7,326 bases of DNA from Nitrososphaera sp. (GTDB taxonomy: Archaea; Thermoproteota; Nitrososphaeria; Nitrososphaerales; Nitrososphaeraceae). The DNA is taken from positions 1 to 7,326 of the forward strand of contig JAKEIF010000058.1 in NCBI GenBank assembly GCA_022545875.1, written 5' to 3'. The notes beneath the pieces are model-generated. The model had not been told where the DNA came from, made no database searches, and worked only from the letters and a program-made list of their open reading frames with translations. The position numbers and the translations under genes are program-made. This document shows, in pieces, positions 5,801 to 7,326 of this stretch (its first letter is position 1; each line of letters opens with the position of its first letter).

Positions 5801-6008
5801 CGTTTATCTGGCCAATCAAAATCAAAATGCCGAACAGACCGGCCATTCCCAGAATGAACTTGACATACTCGCCTAGGTGTCCATCTCGTCTTAGTGACAT
5901 CATTTCCAGATCGCTCATGTGACTTGGCGCTAAATAGGCTAATGACTGGATTTTCCCGAGCACTTCTAGAAGACATTCCACTAGAATCTGCGACGGTACT
6001 TGGTTCAC
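5784..6008 (-). CDS. Small membrane protein, second gene of a microprotein pair
   Basis: A 74-residue protein of no family known to me. Residues 48-66 (around YVKFILGMAGLFGILILIG) form one clear transmembrane helix, preceded by a charged segment (MSLRRDGHLGEY). The start is GTG at 6008. It is supported by GGAG four bases upstream (6013-6016) and by the overlap TAGTG with the stop of the preceding small ORF, an arrangement typical of translational coupling. The + strand frame over 5894-6112 and another - strand frame here look like shadows, since only this frame carries a sensible membrane helix. An adjacent frame continues protein-like sequence past its stop. ATG at 5918 (M31) is an alternative start. 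Confidence 0.5.
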   Translation of the reverse strand: MNQVPSQILVECLLEVLGKIQSLAYLAPSHMSDLEMMSLRRDGHLGEYVKFILGMAGLFGILILIGQINASLQS

Positions 6009-6109
6009 TAGTCTCCAAGGTACGCGCTAACCTCTCCAATAAACATCAGAAGGAGCACAAGAACCAGAGTGCCGCCGCACATGTGGATAAAGAATTTCGG
6101 TCTATGCAA
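6008..6109 (-). CDS. Candidate 33-residue membrane microprotein
   Basis: A TTG-initiated frame of 33 residues: a short basic start (HRPKFFIH), a hydrophobic helix at about residues 12-25 (GGTLVLVLLLMFIG), and a short acidic tail. A strong TATA box is centred 25 bases before the TTG, exactly the archaeal spacing for a leaderless mRNA. Its TAG stop shares one base with the GTG start of the next gene. An ATG at codon 10 is inside the predicted helix edge and less well placed. The length alone proves nothing; the combination of promoter, hydrophobic helix and overlap with the next gene makes it credible. Confidence 0.45.
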   Translation of the reverse strand: MHRPKFFIHMCGGTLVLVLLLMFIGEVSAYLGD

Positions 6110-6128
6110 TGAAAAGTAGACAAATCGA

Positions 6129-6139
6129 TTTTATAAAAA
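6129..6139 (-). promoter_or_regulatory. Strong TATA box of the microprotein pair
   Basis: On the - strand the sequence reads TTTTTATAAAA, the best TATA match in the window. Transcription on the - strand should start near 6108, at the TTG of the 33-residue ORF. The core is almost symmetric, but on the + strand no gene follows it. Confidence 0.6.
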
Positions 6140-6211
6140 CCCTGCAGTATCTTCAAACCCTAGGCGTACTCGAGAGCCTTTCTCCAAAAAGGGGCATCGA
6201 AGCCAGATTAT

Positions 6212-6349
6212 TCATTGACGTAGCATAATGCCAACCCCTGCGACGAGAAAGATGATCGCAATGCCACTAGCGGCCTGGAAATGAAGGCGGCTACCTAGCT
6301 ATCCCAACCGGGAACAGATCTCTCGGGGCGATAGGATTTGCTGAGGCAT
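6212..6349 (-). pseudogene. TM-like 45-codon frame interrupted by an amber codon
   Basis: From ATG at 6349 the frame reads 16 codons, meets TAG (6299-6301), then runs 28 more codons to TGA. The part after the TAG holds LHFQAASGIAIIFLVAGVG and ends MLRQ, which looks like a real membrane helix, yet it has no ATG, GTG or TTG of its own before the helix. It may be a small membrane gene broken by a nonsense mutation, or chance. Amber recoding is not known in this group and no supporting pyrrolysine genes are in view. Confidence 0.2.
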
Positions 6350-6399
6350 TCGCGAAGACCCTGCATTATGTCATTCCAGCAAGGCCCACTTCAGAACCG

Positions 6400-6615
6400 C
6401 TAATCTATCACACGTTTTCCAAGACAGCTCACACAGTAATACGATACGACTATCACGTCCCAGATTTCTTGCGTGACTCTGTACATCGCCGTCGTGCTGC
6501 AAAACTTGCAGTGAACAGGTTTGCCGTACTTTGTATCTTCCGGATAAATTGGCTTCTCTAAACGTTCGACATTAACAAGGCGCGTTTCACTTTTTGATAT
6601 GTATCGTATTTGCAT
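6400..6615 (-). CDS. Small double-CxxC zinc-ribbon protein, paralogue B
   Basis: A 71-residue protein with C36-x2-C39 and C61-x2-C64, again 21 residues apart, with H35 directly before the first knuckle. It is the paralogue of the protein at 4001-4201: 31 of 56 aligned residues are identical with no gaps, and most differences are conservative (K/R, I/V, D/E). The N-terminal extension (about 15 residues) is different and more basic. The copies are 2.2 kb apart on opposite strands with different flanks, so they are not a recent tandem copy. ATG at 6615 is the only start in frame; a TATA-like box (TCATAAC, about 6643-6649 on the - strand) lies about 31 bases upstream. Function unknown; probably binds one zinc and acts in nucleic-acid or protein interaction. 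Confidence 0.85.
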   Translation of the reverse strand: MQIRYISKSETRLVNVERLEKPIYPEDTKYGKPVHCKFCSTTAMYRVTQEIWDVIVVSYYCVSCLGKRVID

Positions 6616-6808
6616 TACGCGCTTTTAAGCAAACAAGGGATGGTTATGAAACAACAACCTGAAAAGACGTTATAGAGTTTGTCATTGCTTCGTACGACGC
6701 TGTGCGTTAAAGTCGCTCGATACATTCAGTTGCCCTGACCGTTTTTCCGCCACCGGAATCAGCCCGGCACTCGGTAGACAGGTACCTCCTGACTCGAAGG
6801 CCTGAAAT
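6616..6808. other. Short intergenic stretch upstream of zinc-ribbon B
   Basis: It contains the likely promoter region of the zinc-ribbon gene read leftward. A 66-codon - strand frame spanning 6682-6882 has arginine/serine/glutamine-rich composition and runs through the C2H2 gene in another frame, so I treat it as a shadow. Nothing else is visible. Confidence 0.4.
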
Positions 6809-6928
6809 CTAGACTGCATGCTCTTTCTCTGTGTGCTGCCGCAATGCCGCCCACGACGGGAATGACTGCTTGCACTTTTCACACCTCCAAGGGCTTCCCT
6901 GTAGATTCTTGTCAGATGATATGCTCAA
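6809..6928 (-). CDS. Single C2H2 zinc-finger microprotein
   Basis: A TTG-initiated 39-residue protein that is almost entirely one classical C2H2 finger: W14-x-C16-x2-C19-x3-F23-x5-L29-x2-H32-x4-H37. All four zinc ligands and both core hydrophobics sit at canonical spacing, with an aromatic two residues before the first Cys and a basic, Gln-containing recognition helix (RQH). Stand-alone fingers of this type occur in Thaumarchaeota, as I recall; most have no known function and might bind DNA, RNA or protein. The frame is closed by a TAA eight codons above the TTG, and TTG is the only start codon that keeps the whole finger. No clear ribosome-binding site is seen; weak TATA-like sequences lie at 6945-6950 and near 6962. 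Confidence 0.65.
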   Translation of the reverse strand: MSISSDKNLQGSPWRCEKCKQSFPSWAALRQHTEKEHAV

Positions 6929-7017
6929 GATGTACCGACATTGGATTTAACGGCTGGAGATTAACTAGTATCAATACCCTTCTCACATGCGTTCCCCTAG
7001 CCTGTCAAGAGTAGTGA

Positions 7018-7137
7018 ATGTTTTCTGACAGTGAGACGGATCTCTTGTATAGATTTGAGAATGTACTACTAAACCGCGTTCGCGGCCGCTTTGGCGAAAT
7101 CAACCGCGCACTGAAAGCAAGAGCTGAACAGAGCTAG
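7018..7137 (+). CDS. Candidate 39-residue charged helical protein
   Basis: ATG at 7018 opens 39 codons encoding an amphipathic, strongly charged helix (for example LLYRFENVLLNRVRGRFGEI, then ALKARAEQ). The composition is protein-like and the frame has a normal ATG and TAG. There is no convincing ribosome-binding site and no TATA box at the leaderless distance; the A/T-rich patch near 6961-6977 could serve a short-leader promoter. It lies divergent to the C2H2 gene. Family unknown. Confidence 0.33.
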   Translation: MFSDSETDLLYRFENVLLNRVRGRFGEINRALKARAEQS

Positions 7138-7265
7138 TCCTCTTAAGCAGCGTTACCGGGATCAAGACCGGAAGGAGACAAAAGACGGGAACCTAACCCT
7201 GTTCCCCATATTTTTCAAAAGGAAGGTATGTGAATTTTGGAGGCTGGGAAGGGCTGAAGCATCCA

Positions 7266-7326
7266 TGCCTGTCCAAATCGCTTACGTCTACGCTGTATCC
7301 CATGCTTACGCGGAGAACCTTGCCGC
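7266..7326 (+). CDS. Possible 5' end of a gene running off the window
   Basis: ATG at 7266 opens a frame beginning MPVQIAYVYAVSHAYAE that remains open to the window end (20 codons). The frame is open for about 50 codons upstream as well, without an ATG, GTG or TTG. An A/T-rich TATA-like patch (CATATTTTT, about 7208-7216) lies some 55 bases upstream and would give a short leader. Too little is visible to name a product. Confidence 0.3.

Noticed and set aside
5767..6039. 90-codon - strand frame overlapping the 74-residue membrane ORF
   Set aside because: Composition is Ser/Arg/Thr-rich with no helix or motif; the alternative frame is better supported.
5894..6112. 72-codon + strand frame
   Set aside because: It is antisense to the membrane microprotein pair, which has a TATA box, ribosome-binding site, start/stop overlap and membrane helices; this frame has none of these.
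6682..6882. 66-codon - strand frame
   Set aside because: It overlaps the C2H2 finger in another frame and has low-complexity polar composition with no initiation signals.
7076..7087. CCGCGTTCGCGG inverted repeat
   Set aside because: The loop is only two bases, it lies within a candidate coding frame where Arg codons explain it, and no T-run follows.
1..7326. CRISPR arrays, insertion sequences, tRNA or rRNA genes
   Set aside because: No regularly spaced repeats, transposase motifs, terminal inverted repeats or RNA gene signatures were seen.

Overview
The window looks archaeal, most likely from a soil ammonia-oxidising thaumarchaeon of the Nitrososphaera type. This is inference: TATA-like boxes sit about 25-28 bases before several start codons (leaderless-type transcription), T-rich terminators lack stable hairpins, and the gene content fits that group (a small winged-helix protein, a Cache-type sensor kinase, tiny zinc-binding proteins). 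No database search was possible.

Left part (1-3494): a secreted small protein on the + strand (82-474) ends in a T-rich terminator. About 490 bases follow with at most one doubtful micro-ORF. A large membrane sensor histidine kinase lies on the - strand (1007-2779, TTG start). Beyond it is a 5'-truncated, frameshifted remnant of a sugar-nucleotide epimerase on the + strand (2941-3116), still followed by poly-T tracts, then a gene-poor stretch.

Middle (3495-5535): a SRPBCC/AHSA1-type protein (3495-3941) and a 66-residue double-CxxC zinc-ribbon protein (4001-4201) lie on the + strand, each with a TATA-like box about 25 bases before its ATG. On the - strand are an aldose 1-epimerase-like mutarotase (4320-5180) and, upstream of it, an 88-residue winged-helix protein (5269-5535).

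Right part (5536-7326): no long genes, but several very short ones, mostly on the - strand. These are a strong TATA box followed by two one-base-overlapping small membrane-protein ORFs (6109 to 5784) with a possible frameshifted tail (to 5693); a TM-like frame broken by an amber codon (6212-6349); a second zinc-ribbon protein (6400-6615) that is 31/56 identical to the first; and a 39-residue single C2H2 zinc finger (6809-6928). Two doubtful + strand starts (7018 and 7266, the second running off the end) close the window.

The genes do not form one obvious pathway. The most interesting material is the set of micro-ORFs (paired CxxC ribbons, C2H2 finger, membrane microprotein operon) and the decaying epimerase.
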